Shown: positions 47,547 through 58,130 of the stretch, in pieces
Numbering within the stretch: the first letter of the stretch is position 1
Layout: every line of letters starts with the position of its first letter
Notes under the pieces: generated by a model
The model's input: the letters and a program-made list of their open reading frames with translations, nothing else
Database searches by the model: none
What the model was told of the DNA's origin: nothing
Origin: Rhexocercosporidium sp. MPI-PUGE-AT-0058
Taxonomy: Eukaryota; Ascomycota; Leotiomycetes; Helotiales
NCBI GenBank assembly: GCA_020746875.1
Contig: JAGTJL010000010.1
Coordinates: 2,294,001-2,358,000 of the forward strand
DNA: 64,000 nt
Direction: 5' to 3'
Position numbers and translations under genes: made by a program

Positions 47547-49377
47547 CTAAGTCACAGCCTTGACAACAGGAGCAGCGCCACCAGAAGAAGTAACAGTGAT
47601 ACCCGTGGGTTTATTCCCCTTGATAGAGATTGCCAAGCTCCAGTTTGTGACACCGCCGGCTACAGTAGTGCCTTTGACCATGACTTGCTTGGAAATTGGG
47701 GATGGGCCTTGCACAGACACGGAGAGGATCGAGTTCGGGTTGTTGACCTGGGCGTTCACGGTGAGCGTGATGACACCGCGGGTTTGCGAGGTCACACCTG
47801 ATGCGCTCAAGATCGTGTCTGGAGCCGCCGTTGCAGTCGCCGAGGCGGAGGTCGAGGTCGAGCTGGGTAATGCGGATGAGACCACGGAGGAGCAGACTGG
47901 CGGGGAGGCGCAGACTGTTGGTACTGGCGCGGCTGCTCCTGGCCATGGATTCGTCAGCTGCCCGACACGGAGGCATGTCGTCGGGGGTGTGGCAAGGGGG
48001 TTTCCTGGGATGTAGGGGCCGGAGCCTTGGGCGAGGAAGGGAATACTTTCAAAATTAAGCGTGAGTGGGACATCACCAAATGCGAGCAACTCAGGGAAGA
48101 CGAAGTTGAAGATGGGTTGGATGAATTGGCCTGCGGTGAGGCCATTGCCGGTGGTAATTGTTCCTGTTGAGAGACGAAAGCCGACTTGCTGTGTGGCAGG
48201 CGTGATTAGGGTTTTGCCCAAGCGGAATATGGCGCGTCCTAGAGGTGCAACTTGACTGGGTTGAAGAAGCATGATGTTTCGCTCCGTAACTGTGCCATCG
48301 CATGGATCGACATCCATGGCAAACCACTGGATAGTTGTCGACGGGTCGGTAGTAAAAGCAACGGCGCGAGTCTCAGCAACTTCGACATTGGCTCTAGCAC
48401 TACCAATACCGAGGATCGCCTCTTCGACATTGACATAAGCCGGTTTGGTTCCAGGAGCCGTATAAATTCCAAGGTTGGCCGTCAAGGCATTGATGGTGAG
48501 AGTACCGCCCACATTGGTACCAGTAAAGGTGACAAAATCACCAACGGCCAAGGGGACCATAAACATCGGGTCTGGTGCACCCGGAGCAACAGGAGGGGCT
48601 CCAAATGTACTATAAAATGATGAGTATTTATTTATCGAGATTTCCAAATCACTTACAACGAGGTAGATGGTACTCCGCCTACCGTTGGACGGTTCTTTGC
48701 TGGGCAGTCAATTGTGTTGGCTGTAGTTGGAATGCAAACTGGGAAACCACTTTGGGCGTGTATACTTGGGTTGTTTGGATCGGCCGTCCAGAGGGGGGCA
48801 GCAGTGTACGGTATACCGCTATAGAACCCGGTAGGACTATTAATAACGCAGTCAAGGGGACCGTTGGCGGAGGTGACTGTAAAATGTCCAGTCGCCGAAT
48901 CAATAGAAGCGATAGTACCTGCAAGTATTTGGCCCGGATTCTGGGCGATAAAAACGAGACCGGCAACATACGCGCCGCCGACAACATTGCCTTGAACCTT
49001 CAAAATATAAGCATTGACCAGAAAGGAATATTAAGGGGTGGCTAACGGTTGCGGACCAAGTTACACCTGGGGAACCAAATCCCGGAAGGGCACCCGCAGC
49101 GCTCAGTTCTTGCCACGAGACAGTAATTGCTGGTAGTGTTACAAGGCAATTATCGGGGATATTGATCTTGATGCCGTCAAGTGTCAATGAACCTCCAGTC
49201 AAAGCATTTCCAGTTCTGAAGGTAAGGCTTGTTTCGTCGTTAGCCACATTGCATTTCCAGACATATACAATTCACTTACGCGTTGATCTGTCCCGTCATC
49301 TCAAATCCAACCTGAGCAATGACTGTCACTGCTAGGAGCAGCAGTCCCAGCAGGCGCCGGAGCAGTAGTGTATCCAT
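47547..49377 (-). CDS. Secreted fungal protein of unknown function
   Basis: Exons 49280-49377, 49047-49227, 48657-48997, 47547-48609; 560 residues. Signal peptide 1-21 (LLLLAVTVIAQ). The mature protein is Gly/Ala/Thr/Val-rich and probably all-beta, with segments such as 'GSLTLDGIKINIP', 'VNVEEAILGIGSA' and 'FRLSTGTITTGNGLTAGQF'. A Ser/Thr/Ala-rich linker (about 455-480) precedes a C-terminal bacterial-Ig-like stretch 'GVITLTVNAQVNN' ending in VKAVT. Cysteines are few. No catalytic motif and no GPI signal. Similar long secreted proteins exist in plant-associated ascomycetes, but I cannot name a domain. Introns 47-52 nt with good splice sites; phases consistent. Confidence 0.85.
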
Positions 49378-50794
49378 GTTATTGATTGGATATAGAACCA
49401 CAATCTTTTTGAAGTGGTAAATACTGAGTTTAGAAGGGTTCGGCGTCAAAAAGCTGGCACAGTTCGAACTTGAAGTAAATAGACCGGGAAGCTCGGTACA
49501 CATATAAATTGAGCAGTGCAAGCCCAATCATCTCCAGATGAAGAGGTTGGATTCCAGATTATTTCGCGGCCTCGTTGTCTCACCACCTCACGCCACCATA
49601 TGAAGACCGAGACTTGGATCATTTTCCCAAACCCGAAGCGCTGCAGAAGCATTATTGCAGTTGCCAGCCTCAGGTGCAACGTGCCAAATGACCATTGGCT
49701 ATCGAAAATATCAATAATTAAGCCTTGAGGCAGACACATCCACAAACGCCATTTTGCTTGGCGAATGTCACCAGTGTGCTGCATGAGGACGTCCACAACT
49801 TAGGAAGATTTGGATCCGAGCAGCTGACGTCCAGCCGAGGGCGTAGGTTGCCTCCGTTGCCTCCTTTGTTTCTTTCCCACTGACAGGTGGTGCTCGTATT
49901 ATTGTCATAGACCGCGAAAGCCTCCGCCTCAACGTGAAGCTTCTCGAGCTGAATAAAATCTTCGCTGGAGACTTGCGGAATGTTGGGAGTATTTGGTAGG
50001 AACATGTGGGCATTTGTAGATCTGGCACTACTAGTATAGCGACGCTAATAATATGGAACGACCTATTAACGAGAGAATCTAGCTATACCTACTTTCGACT
50101 ACTTACCAAGGTACCTTGGTCCGTACTTTCTGCGCCGCTTGGGCTGACTGCTTGTTCGCGTGTCAAGTGTAACCAAAATAGGGCTTAGGCCAGGAATGCC
50201 GCTCTTAATCTGACTTAAGATACTAACTAGAAGTAGTATTTGTCGTGGCTCTCGAACTATTATTATTCTGTACTGTTCTCCTTCCTTCATATCTCCCACT
50301 AATTCGCAACCTTACCAAATCCGGACAGACGTGAGTTGACATTTGGAACGCCAATAGACTCTGCATTAGATCGTGCATCAGAATTATGCCCCAGGGTGTC
50401 AATCCGCAGTCGTAGTTGCCTTGCTGCATTCAGAGTGGGTACCTGCCGTGGAGGGACAGGGCAGCATCCACGCCCTCTCGCACCACACCATCACCTTACG
50501 TACGGGAGATGTTAAGCAAGTAAGCAAACAGAAGAAGCTGTCAGGAACACCAATCAAGATTGCTGGACTCCCTCAGGTATCTTTCGGCCATTCCCTATCC
50601 ACGTGATCAACCTGAAAAACCTAAGGTAGATGATGATAATAAGGAGCGTCATGTCATAGATTCAAATCGAGAGAGATCCATAGCATCGTATATCAGCGTC
50701 GTCATATCATTAATCCCTCCACTAGCTTCTCCACCAGCCAGTCCTACTCTTCCGTTCTCTGTCCTCTCTCACTCATATTCTCAATACACTACAT
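49378..50794. other. intergenic interval
   Basis: Contains one candidate cysteine-rich small ORF (listed separately). The remainder shows no gene, RNA or organised repeat. Confidence 0.45.
49718..50005 (-). CDS. Candidate small cysteine-rich protein (95 residues)
   Basis: ATG-initiated frame of 95 codons with six cysteines: one around residue 44, two at about 64-76, and a C-terminal VCGCVCLKA cluster. The even Cys number and small size resemble mature fungal secreted Cys-rich proteins. There is no signal peptide at this ATG. If real, an upstream exon should carry one, but I could not identify it. No homologue recognised; it may be a chance or decayed frame. Confidence 0.3.
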   Translation of the reverse strand: MFLPNTPNIPQVSSEDFIQLEKLHVEAEAFAVYDNNTSTTCQWERNKGGNGGNLRPRLDVSCSDPNLPKLWTSSCSTLVTFAKQNGVCGCVCLKA

Positions 50795-51743
50795 CTACAA
50801 AGTCAAACAGCTCAGCACCATCTGCACAGCGACGACAACAGCCCACTGGATCTCGAACGAAGCCCGAGCACTGTTAGTCTGCACCGACGTAGCCGTGGCC
50901 GTAGAAGAAGAGGAGCCAGAAGTTCCAGTCTTAGAAGTCGAGCTCGAGCTCGAGCTCGCCGCCGCGGCGCCGATAGAGGTCGTTCCAGCCCCAGTTGAAG
51001 TTGTGCTCGTAGCAGCTCCAGTCGCCTTCACGGTGGAGTGGTCCTCAGTCTTGGTCGAAGTCTGGTCCTCGGTCTTGGTCGAAGTATGGTCCCCGGTCGT
51101 GGTAGAAGAGTGATCTTCGCTAGTTGTGGTAGAATGATTATCCTCCGTCTTGGTAGACGACTCATCATTGCTGACCAGCGAGCCTCCTTGGACCTGGGCC
51201 GGCGTTGTGACTTTGGTTGATCCTGCGGCCGCTGCCATGTACGCTGCAAGAGAGTTTCCAGATGCTGGAGGATTGATGACGCCAACCATTCCGCTGGCGC
51301 AGTGCTCGCCTTGGCTGCAGTAATACCAGATGGGGTTTGTGTCGGCGATGGTAATTTGGAAGACATTGGACTGTTGAGCGTCGATGAGCAATGTTCATGA
51401 GACTGGAGAGGGATTTGCTTACGGCTTCCTCACTGGCTGAGGGGACGTAGCCAGAGAAAAATCCATTTGTTACGGATCCTGTCCCGCATGGCGAATCAAA
51501 GTCACCTTGCGTGACGCTGTGGTTCTTGGGATAGAAGTGAAATTCTACTACGTCTCCGACTGCAGCGGTGGCAGTGTTGGGATTGAATACGATGCCTCCT
51601 TTGCCGACTTCGATCCTGATTTTACTCTTATCACCACCTTCGTTATCAGGACCTTTTCCAGAACCGGAGCCGCCTGACTCACCCTTGGCAGCGATAAGAG
51701 TAGCAAGGGCTGCAACTGCCAGAATACTGGATTTGGCGTACAT
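50795..51743 (-). CDS. GPI-type extracellular cupredoxin, Ser/Thr-rich
   Basis: Exons 51423-51743 and 50795-51370; 298 residues. Signal peptide 1-19. A cupredoxin (plastocyanin-like) domain spans about 40-145 with a complete type 1 copper set: His75 in 'KNHSVTQ', then Cys125, His130 and Met135 in 'YYCSQGEHCASGM'. After it, residues about 170-215 hold an imperfect 7-8-residue repeat (variants of TKTEDHS and TTTGDHTS). A Ser/Thr/Ala-rich stalk and a hydrophobic C-terminus ('WAVVVAVQMVLSCL') follow, as for GPI attachment. Fungal proteins of this design are cell-wall or surface proteins of unclear redox role. Intron 51371-51422 (52 nt) is phase 0. Confidence 0.93.
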
Positions 51744-52518
51744 CTTGGATGCGTGTGTGGAAATGTGTTAAGACTGAGAATTAACAGGCAACAAAGCAGC
51801 GATTGCAAGGAACTCAAGTAGGCGGCGGGCTTGGATCAACGAGCGACAAGACTTTGAGGGGGTCCTTGATCTTAGGAATTCCCAGCAGTGAATTGTTTAT
51901 CTGTTAATAATCAGGTTGAGAAAACCAGTCAGTCGAGTGATTCGTGATCATGGCGGGCGGACTAAGCCCTTTGGCCACTCTGCCAAAACCGCAAGGTTCT
52001 ATCAAGACTGAGTGTGAGGTCGACAGGTTGAGGGAATATTGATTTGGATTGAGGGGCGTCAATTGAGAGCCACCAAACTGCTGAAAGTAGATTGGCACGT
52101 CGGCATGGTCCAGTTGAATCGGCTAGATAGTCTCGACACAATCCATAGGCTCTCCTGACAAAGCCAGCACAGCAAGGCGTCTGACAGTCAGAGCAGCACC
52201 CCCTGCAGTGACAACTATTACCCCTACTGACTACGAAGTACAAGGGTCTCGCGGAAGCCGGACTAGGAGGGCGGGAAGAGGGGGGAAGGGGCGGGAAGCT
52301 GAACAACAAAAGACAGGGGAGCCATTCCGACTGTGACCATCCATTACCGCTTTATTGGATCCCGGAAAGCTGGTATTTTCAAGCGCCAAGAGGAGTCTGT
52401 CATTGGAAATGGAATAGGTCGACAGGCAGGAGATGTCAGGAGATGTCAGGAGATGTCAGGAGATGAAAGGGGGGTCTATTTAAGGTTCAATTGGCGGATT
52501 GCGGGGAAGAAGGCACTA
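51744..52518. other. non-coding interval left of the transposon
   Basis: Promoter of the cupredoxin gene and flank of the transposon, with a short tandem repeat at 52431-52470. The last two bases (TA, 52517-52518) are the left copy of the target-site duplication. Confidence 0.5.
52431..52470 (+). repeat. 10-bp tandem repeat (AGATGTCAGG x4)
   Basis: Three perfect and one variant unit (AGATGAAAGG) in a row, 50 bp from the transposon edge. Confidence 0.9.
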
Positions 52519-52608
52519 ATCGTCAGCTAGCGGGGCGGGCTTCCTTAGCTCGCATTCGCTCTCAGTCAGAATAAGCGAATGCGGATCGGAAGCGAATGCG
52601 GATTTTCG
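52519..52608 (+). repeat. Left terminal inverted repeat (90 bp)
   Basis: Starts ATCGTCAGCT. The inner half (52564-52608) matches the right end over 45 bp. It contains a doubled AAGCGAATGCGGAT, a likely transposase-binding repeat. Confidence 0.9.
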
Positions 52609-52639
52609 TCCGCCATTACCTTTAAAGTCATTTTTAAAG

Positions 52640-54871
52640 GTAAATTAATGTGAATTACAACTAAAAGTACATAAAGAATAATAAATTAAATTAAATATCT
52701 TCCGAATCTTTATCGCTATTAACATTGTCAAATGAAATGCTGTCCTACTAATTAGAATCCGACTCTTTAAAATTAATATTACTATTAATTCTACGTAAAA
52801 AATCGTTTAAATCTCTACTATTATTTAAATTAAAACTATTATTATTAATTCCGAGGTTTATAAAAAGTGAAGGAAGAGGTAAATAATTTAATTAAAGCTT
52901 TTTATTACTTATAATATTAGTAATTATTTTTAAATTGTCGTTTTTAAATATTAAGGTTAAGGCCGGTAATTTAAGCTTTAAAACGCCTTTCTTTTGCGGA
53001 CGAGTAACTTGCCGTTTAAGAGGTTATTAAGACCACTAAATTTCCTTTATATTAAGAATAAGAATTAATAAAGAATCACTATCCTCGATAATTATGTCGT
53101 TCGTAAAACGCTCCCGAAGTATTCTTTTTCGTGTACGCTTAGCGACACGGGAATTAACACCTTTTCGATATTTAATATCGCGCTTTTCTCTTTATAACTT
53201 ATTAATATAACGCTAAGCTTTTAATACTTTAAAACGTTCTTTTTTAGCGTCTCTTTTAGCGATTAATTAATCGGTAATATTTATTATTAAACTATTTTTA
53301 TAATAAAACTATTTCTTGCCTCTTTTCTTGCTTTTTATCTCGTCCTTTTATTATTAAGATAAAATCCCGAGTTCTTTTGTTTATAATGCCGATATAATTA
53401 TAATTTAACGTGTGTTACGTAAAAACGACTTAAATTTTGGCCGGGATGGACTGCTTAATAAATCCGTAACCTTATTATATTATTATTATATTAATTACTT
53501 TATATATACGGCTTTTTTTGGCGTGTAAAGTAAACTAGGCTCTTTAGTCTTTTAAGTATTAACTTCTGGTAGAGTAAATGTCTTTAAGTTCTTTAAATAA
53601 TAATTGCAATTAATTAAGTATATACTAGACTTCTTTTAGGTTTTCTTAATATTATGCCGGCTAAAAGTTTGCTCTCGAATTGCCTTTAAATTACGTAAAA
53701 ACGAGTATATAATATATTTTAAATTAAGCTAAGCAAAGGCGTTCTTAATAGCTAAGTTATAATAGTATTTATACGGTTAAAAAATGCTTACATTTAAAGG
53801 TTATATATAATACGTAAGATATGGAATTAATAAGTAAAACAAAATACGATTTCGATTCGTTAAGTTAATGAATTCCGGAGTTTTATGACTTTTATAATTG
53901 TCTATAAGTATGAGTTTCCATAGTTTGCTTAGCTTATAGTCGAAATTCCGAATGTAATACTCTAGGTATAATATAGTAATATAATTATTAATAAAGCCGT
54001 TTTCGCTTTTTTTAATATATATGCCTTAAAGAAGCTCTTTTTTAAATTACTTTTGCATAAGTCGTTTACTTTAAATGAAAATTATAAAAGGAATAGGTTT
54101 TTAGTCGGTAGTATTAATTATTTTAATAATTGTTATAAATTATCGGTTTTCGGGACTCATAAAGTAATATTATAATTAAAAGTTAATTAATAAGTATATT
54201 TAATATAAAGATATAAATAAATATACCTCTTTAATATACTGTAGAATTAATACTTCCGAGCCTTTCGGATATTTAATTCTAAACCCGGTTTCGTCGAAAT
54301 TAATAATATCATAAGGTTTGATTTTTATCTTTTTAAAAATACGTTTATAACTCTTAAACTACTTCTTGACTTCCTTCTCGTTTTATGCCAATATTCATAC
54401 TCTTATAAAAGGTTTCGTTTTAATCTTATATAAGCTATTCTCTTTTTACTACCTTATAAACTAGTTTTATAACGGATTTAATATTACCTTGTCGTATTGC
54501 CGCCGAATTATATAAATAACCTTATATATTAATTACGTAAATAACTAGAGCTAATATACGATTAATTAAAGTATAAATACGTGTAAAGCGTCGACGTAAT
54601 ATAGTTATAGTATTTTGTTTTATCCTCCACGCCTATTTCTAGTGCTTAAACGCTTAAGAGAGCTATTTAACGTTATAAGGCTAACTTTAAAGATCTTTGC
54701 CGCCGTGCTTTGTTTTTTTAAAAGGTGCTTTTAAAGCTATTCTTTTATCTTACGTAAGCGCGTCTTTAAATTGTCTATAGCGTTAAAAGAGCCTAGCTCG
54801 GAGGTTTGCTGTCGCTTTAAAGGTTTAAGAGGCTTTGGCTTTTTAATTAAACGAATTCGCTTACGTGCCAT
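52640..54871 (-). pseudogene. Decayed DDE transposase (Fot/pogo type)
   Basis: Read on the minus strand from an ATG at 54871 (MARKRIRL...), the frame is broken by many stops and shifts. Recognisable traces are 'NFDETGFRIKYPKG' near 54265-54310 (first catalytic Asp region) and 'LILIDNYKSHKTPEFI' near 53870-53925. The latter sits where Fot-type proteins have D-G-H-G-S-H. The changes there (Gly to Asn/Lys, His to Tyr) are those expected from G-to-A and C-to-T RIP mutations. Right boundary is approximate. Not functional. Confidence 0.75.
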
Positions 54872-54947
54872 CGTAAAGTTAAGCAAAAGTGTATTAAATA
54901 ATAATATAAAAGCGTCGCGAATTTAGTAGGGAACGCGTATAAAATCG

Positions 54948-55037
54948 CGAAAATCCGCATTCGCTTCCGATCCGCATTCGCTTATTCTGACTAAGACTGG
55001 AAGGATGTAGGAAGCCTACCGTAGGCGAGCTGACGAT
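54948..55037 (-). repeat. Right terminal inverted repeat (90 bp)
   Basis: Reverse complement starts ATCGTCAGCT. The inner half (54948-54992) mirrors the left end with the same doubled AAGCGAATGCGGAT. The outer 45 bp are similar only in the first 10 bases and around GGCTTCCT. Confidence 0.9.
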
Positions 55038-55355
55038 TACAGTACTACCACGAGGGAGTGGAGTGCAGTAGATTGTCTGAATTCAAAATGATTACGTAAA
55101 CAGTTTCTAAGTTCACGTGCAATAATTACTGCAACGTTCTTGGTAACAAGTATACAAGTATTATAAGGTGAATTGATTGCTATATAAATTCGAGCACGAA
55201 TGGCTGTCTGCCTTGGGCACTAGCTACTTATTAAGAACTTCGCAACAGGATGGAATCCTATAGAGTCTGAAACGAGGGAGTCCGACTCCCTCTCGAGAAC
55301 TCCTTTCTTATGGACTCCACGTCGCTACTGAGCCTCGCCGTCGCGTCTTCTCCAC
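55038..55355. other. short interval right of the transposon
   Basis: Starts with the TA duplication. Holds the 3' flank of the peroxidase gene; nothing else seen. Confidence 0.5.
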
Positions 55356-56428
55356 CTAACGAACACGATCATTGATCGGTCCAGCACGCATGTCGCGCTT
55401 GTTGCTGGTTCCTCTTGGAACAGCATTCGTGCAATCAATGAGGCTGTTCGGGTTTGGAACGCCCAAGAGGGTCATCTTGAGCATGCTGTGACACGTTAGT
55501 ATATATAAGCGACGACTCGTCATACGACGTGGAAGACTTACGCATTCTTGAAGTCACCGGTCCATTTGCTCTGGCGATCGATGAAGCCGGAGAACTCCTT
55601 TCCGACAACGGGATGCGCGGCCAGGTTTCTGTCAGAGGGAAACGGTACCACGCCGGCTGGGGGAGTGAGTGTGTCCTGGTAGTACTTGACGTCCCAGACA
55701 CCCGGTGTGCCATCTTGAGGTGTTCCGGACGGCATGTCGGCCGTCTGACCGAAGCCTTTGGATGTCGAATGGGCACCCAACAGTGCTGCGAGGTCCTTGG
55801 CGCTGAATCCCTTGGCTTGGAAGAGAGCGAAGAGGTTATCCGCACTAGCGTGGACGTCTGGAAGTCCACCTGGCTTGGCGGGGGTAAAGGAGTCTTTGCG
55901 GCCGACGAAGGTTTGCATCTGAGGTCCGCTAGGGCAAGTGACAATGGCGACGGCGGCGCTGAAGGAGATCAGGTCTGCCATGGTGACAGAAGGGTTTGCA
56001 TTCTTAACATTGATCAACTTGAGGGAGATGTCTGTAAGGAATCCATTCTCCCCGCGACTGAGTTCTCTATCTGGAATACCGTTGGTAGAAGTTGCCAGGT
56101 TGATGGTATTAACGAGGGAGCCATCACAACCTCCAGTTGCTCCTTGTGACGAATCCCAAGTTCCGCAGTCGTGGAAGGCCAACCGAATTGCTGCGCGGGC
56201 ATCATCGTTACATTGGCCATCGCTGCCAAGATACATGCCCTTCAACTTGGCTGCGATCGTCGTCCAAACTGCTGGGCATGAACCACCACCACCATCCTTT
56301 CGAACGGCTAAGGCTGGCATGGCGCGCTTGATTGCTGAAACGGCGTCGTTGGCATATGCCGAAACTTCTGCGAGAGTGACAGCATTGGCACCGGCAGCCA
56401 AGACGAGAAGTGCGATGTTGAGACGCAT
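55356..56428 (-). CDS. Secreted class II heme peroxidase (AA2-type)
   Basis: Exons 55542-56428 and 55356-55485; 338 residues. A signal peptide (1-16) is followed by a basic pro-like region. The distal heme pocket is Arg82 and His86 in 'IRLAFHDCGTW', and the calcium/structural motif 'GGCDGSL' follows. The proximal His220 is in 'LLGAHSTSKGF', with 'GTPQDGTPGVWD' after it. These features place it in the fungal secreted peroxidase superfamily class II, which in ascomycetes contains many low-potential generic peroxidases. I see no clear surface Trp or Mn site, so true lignin or manganese peroxidase activity is not supported. Expected to use hydrogen peroxide to oxidise phenols. The same gene type recurs at 62.1 kb. 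Confidence 0.93.
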
Positions 56429-57404
56429 AGTGAAAGATAGATTCCAGATGAGATAAGAAGATCTTGAAGTTGACTGGATTTGAGTTTTAGTTTTCTTGGT
56501 ATCAGAAAATATCTGAGAAAAGAAGAAGGCTATGCAGAGTGTGGGCCAAGGCCAAGTAAATAATGCTCCTCCGTCAAGCCATTTGTCTTCGGCTTTGCAA
56601 TCAAGGTCGAACGATTTGAGAGAGCCTTCCCGAGCTGAGACAAAATATTCCACCTCCAATAGAAACAAAACATATCCCATGAACCAGCGTGGCTTGCATA
56701 CATCATGCCAAGTGTGAGAATATTAAGTCTATTTCTAAGAAAACGAGTTGTGTGGATTGCAGCTGACCGAAGCCTTCGGACAGGATGAAGCTGAAGATAG
56801 AAATCGTAGCGAAGCACGTCTGAGTCCTAGACAAGAGTAAAAGCCGCTTCGGTAAATGCCGAGTACTCGAAGCTTTTCTATTCCCGTTCCGGCAACGAGT
56901 GACAGGTCGAATAATGATGCAAATGTTCGGCCAATGGAAGTAGAATCGCTAATGCAGTTAATGCAAGCAAGCCACAAATTAAACGAGTGCACCACATCAG
57001 AACCTCACTTTTCCCCTGGATCATGATATCAGACTGGCAAGCTTTTTAATTTCATGCACAAGCGCGATGCAGGGCCCAAAATGGTAACCGGCCTTACGAC
57101 TTTAGTTTTCTTTGGTGCTACACGGGACTTTGTCCTCCCAGAAAGGAAACTCACCGCCTCGAGAGGGGTTTATTTGTTCTTCTAACGTGTCAAGTTGAAT
57201 TGACGAATCTTCCAGTCATTGCTACTCTTATCTCTCCCGTGCTTTGGAAGGCGAACCTCACCGTGCCTGCAGGATAGTCCAGTCCCACTCCTGCTCGGCC
57301 ACATGTCAACACCCCCTAAGCAGCGCTGGCAACGGGGGTGGGTGGGTTCAGAATCTGCCCAGAAATGTAAAGATAAGGCACCAGACTAATAACCAAACCG
57401 ACTA

Positions 57405-57633
57405 ATCGTCGGTTTCCTCCCCACCTCTGGAGTGGCTTTTTAGGATGTCCGATATTTTAGGATGTCCGATCATGCAAAATAAAGCCATGCACGCAGCCCT
57501 ACCAAAAATCAAGATCTTGGCAAGCCTGTGTACGGGCACTTGAGCCAGATTTTAGTGAGGAAAAAGTCGGACATCCTAAAAAATTGGACATCCTAAAAAA
57601 GCCATTCCAGAGGTGCATAGGGGAACCGTCGAT
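57405..57633. mobile_element. 229-bp MITE with 65-bp inverted ends, TA-flanked
   Basis: Bounded by TA at 57403-57404 and 57634-57635. The ends (57405-57469 and 57567-57633) are inverted repeats with a few mismatches or indels, beginning ATCG(T/A)CGGTT. Each carries two copies of TTTTAGGATGTCC(G/A)A. The core of about 97 bp has no ORF. Structure fits a non-autonomous Tc1/mariner-type element. Confidence 0.85.
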
Positions 57634-57904
57634 TAAGGCAGCTTGGAGAAACTCGAATTCGAAAATCAACCTGCTTCAGACGGGTGGTTCCGTGTGGTTC
57701 AAACAAACCTCCCCACTCGTTGCCAATACTGCTCGTGTTTAGCAACCTAAAGCCTCAATCGCCGAATGGCTCACTGGTATAACGGCGCGTTGGTGACCTC
57801 TGCTTCCGCCAAGCGATTGCAGTCAGAACAAGCCTTGCCAATATCTCGGCATCCGCCAGGTCAATGCAAGACGTCCAAGATCCTTGCTGCATCTGGTAAG
57901 AGGT

Positions 57905-58130
57905 CTCAAAAAAGAGTCAATGGGACTGCCTTGGGCAAGGAAGGCCAGTACAGTGACAACGCACGCGCTAGCTCTTCCTCGATTGCCATGATGCTGGAAC
58001 GTGGTCCCAGAGCCTGGTGGATGCAGGCTGACATTTCGGCGGTGTCGATGACTCGTTCACTCTCTTGAATGAGGTTGGTCGGGCGGAGAATCTGAGACTG
58101 GCCCGGATCGTTGTATACCGAAGGATTTCA
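57905..58130 (-). pseudogene. Coding-like remnant, unidentified
   Basis: A frame of about 75 codons ends at a TGA (57905-57907) and has gene-like composition ('VYNDPGQSQILRP', 'ERVIDTAEMSACIHQALGPR', 'SSIMAIEEELARAL'). No start, no splice context and no family recognised. Probably a relic; could be an exon of something I cannot reconstruct. Confidence 0.25.

Larger units (their letters stand above)
52519..55037 (-). mobile_element. RIP-degraded Fot/pogo-type (Tc1/mariner superfamily) DNA transposon
   Basis: A 2519-bp element bounded by TA on both sides (52517-52518 and 55038-55039). The 90-bp terminal inverted repeats begin ATCGTCAGCT. The interior is extremely AT-rich, with CpA/TpG scarce and TpA abundant, the pattern left by repeat-induced point mutation. 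The minus strand still shows traces of a DDE transposase. No ORF survives, so it is non-autonomous and fossil. The outer 45 bp of the repeats have diverged, while the inner 45 bp are nearly identical. The GC-rich flanks start abruptly outside the TA. Superfamily assignment rests on the TA duplication plus the DETGF and D-x-H-like motifs. Confidence 0.88.

Noticed and set aside
52519..55037. Interpreting the AT-rich block as a centromeric or mitochondrial insertion
   Set aside because: Exact inverted ends, TA duplication and transposase traces explain it as a single RIP-mutated transposon.
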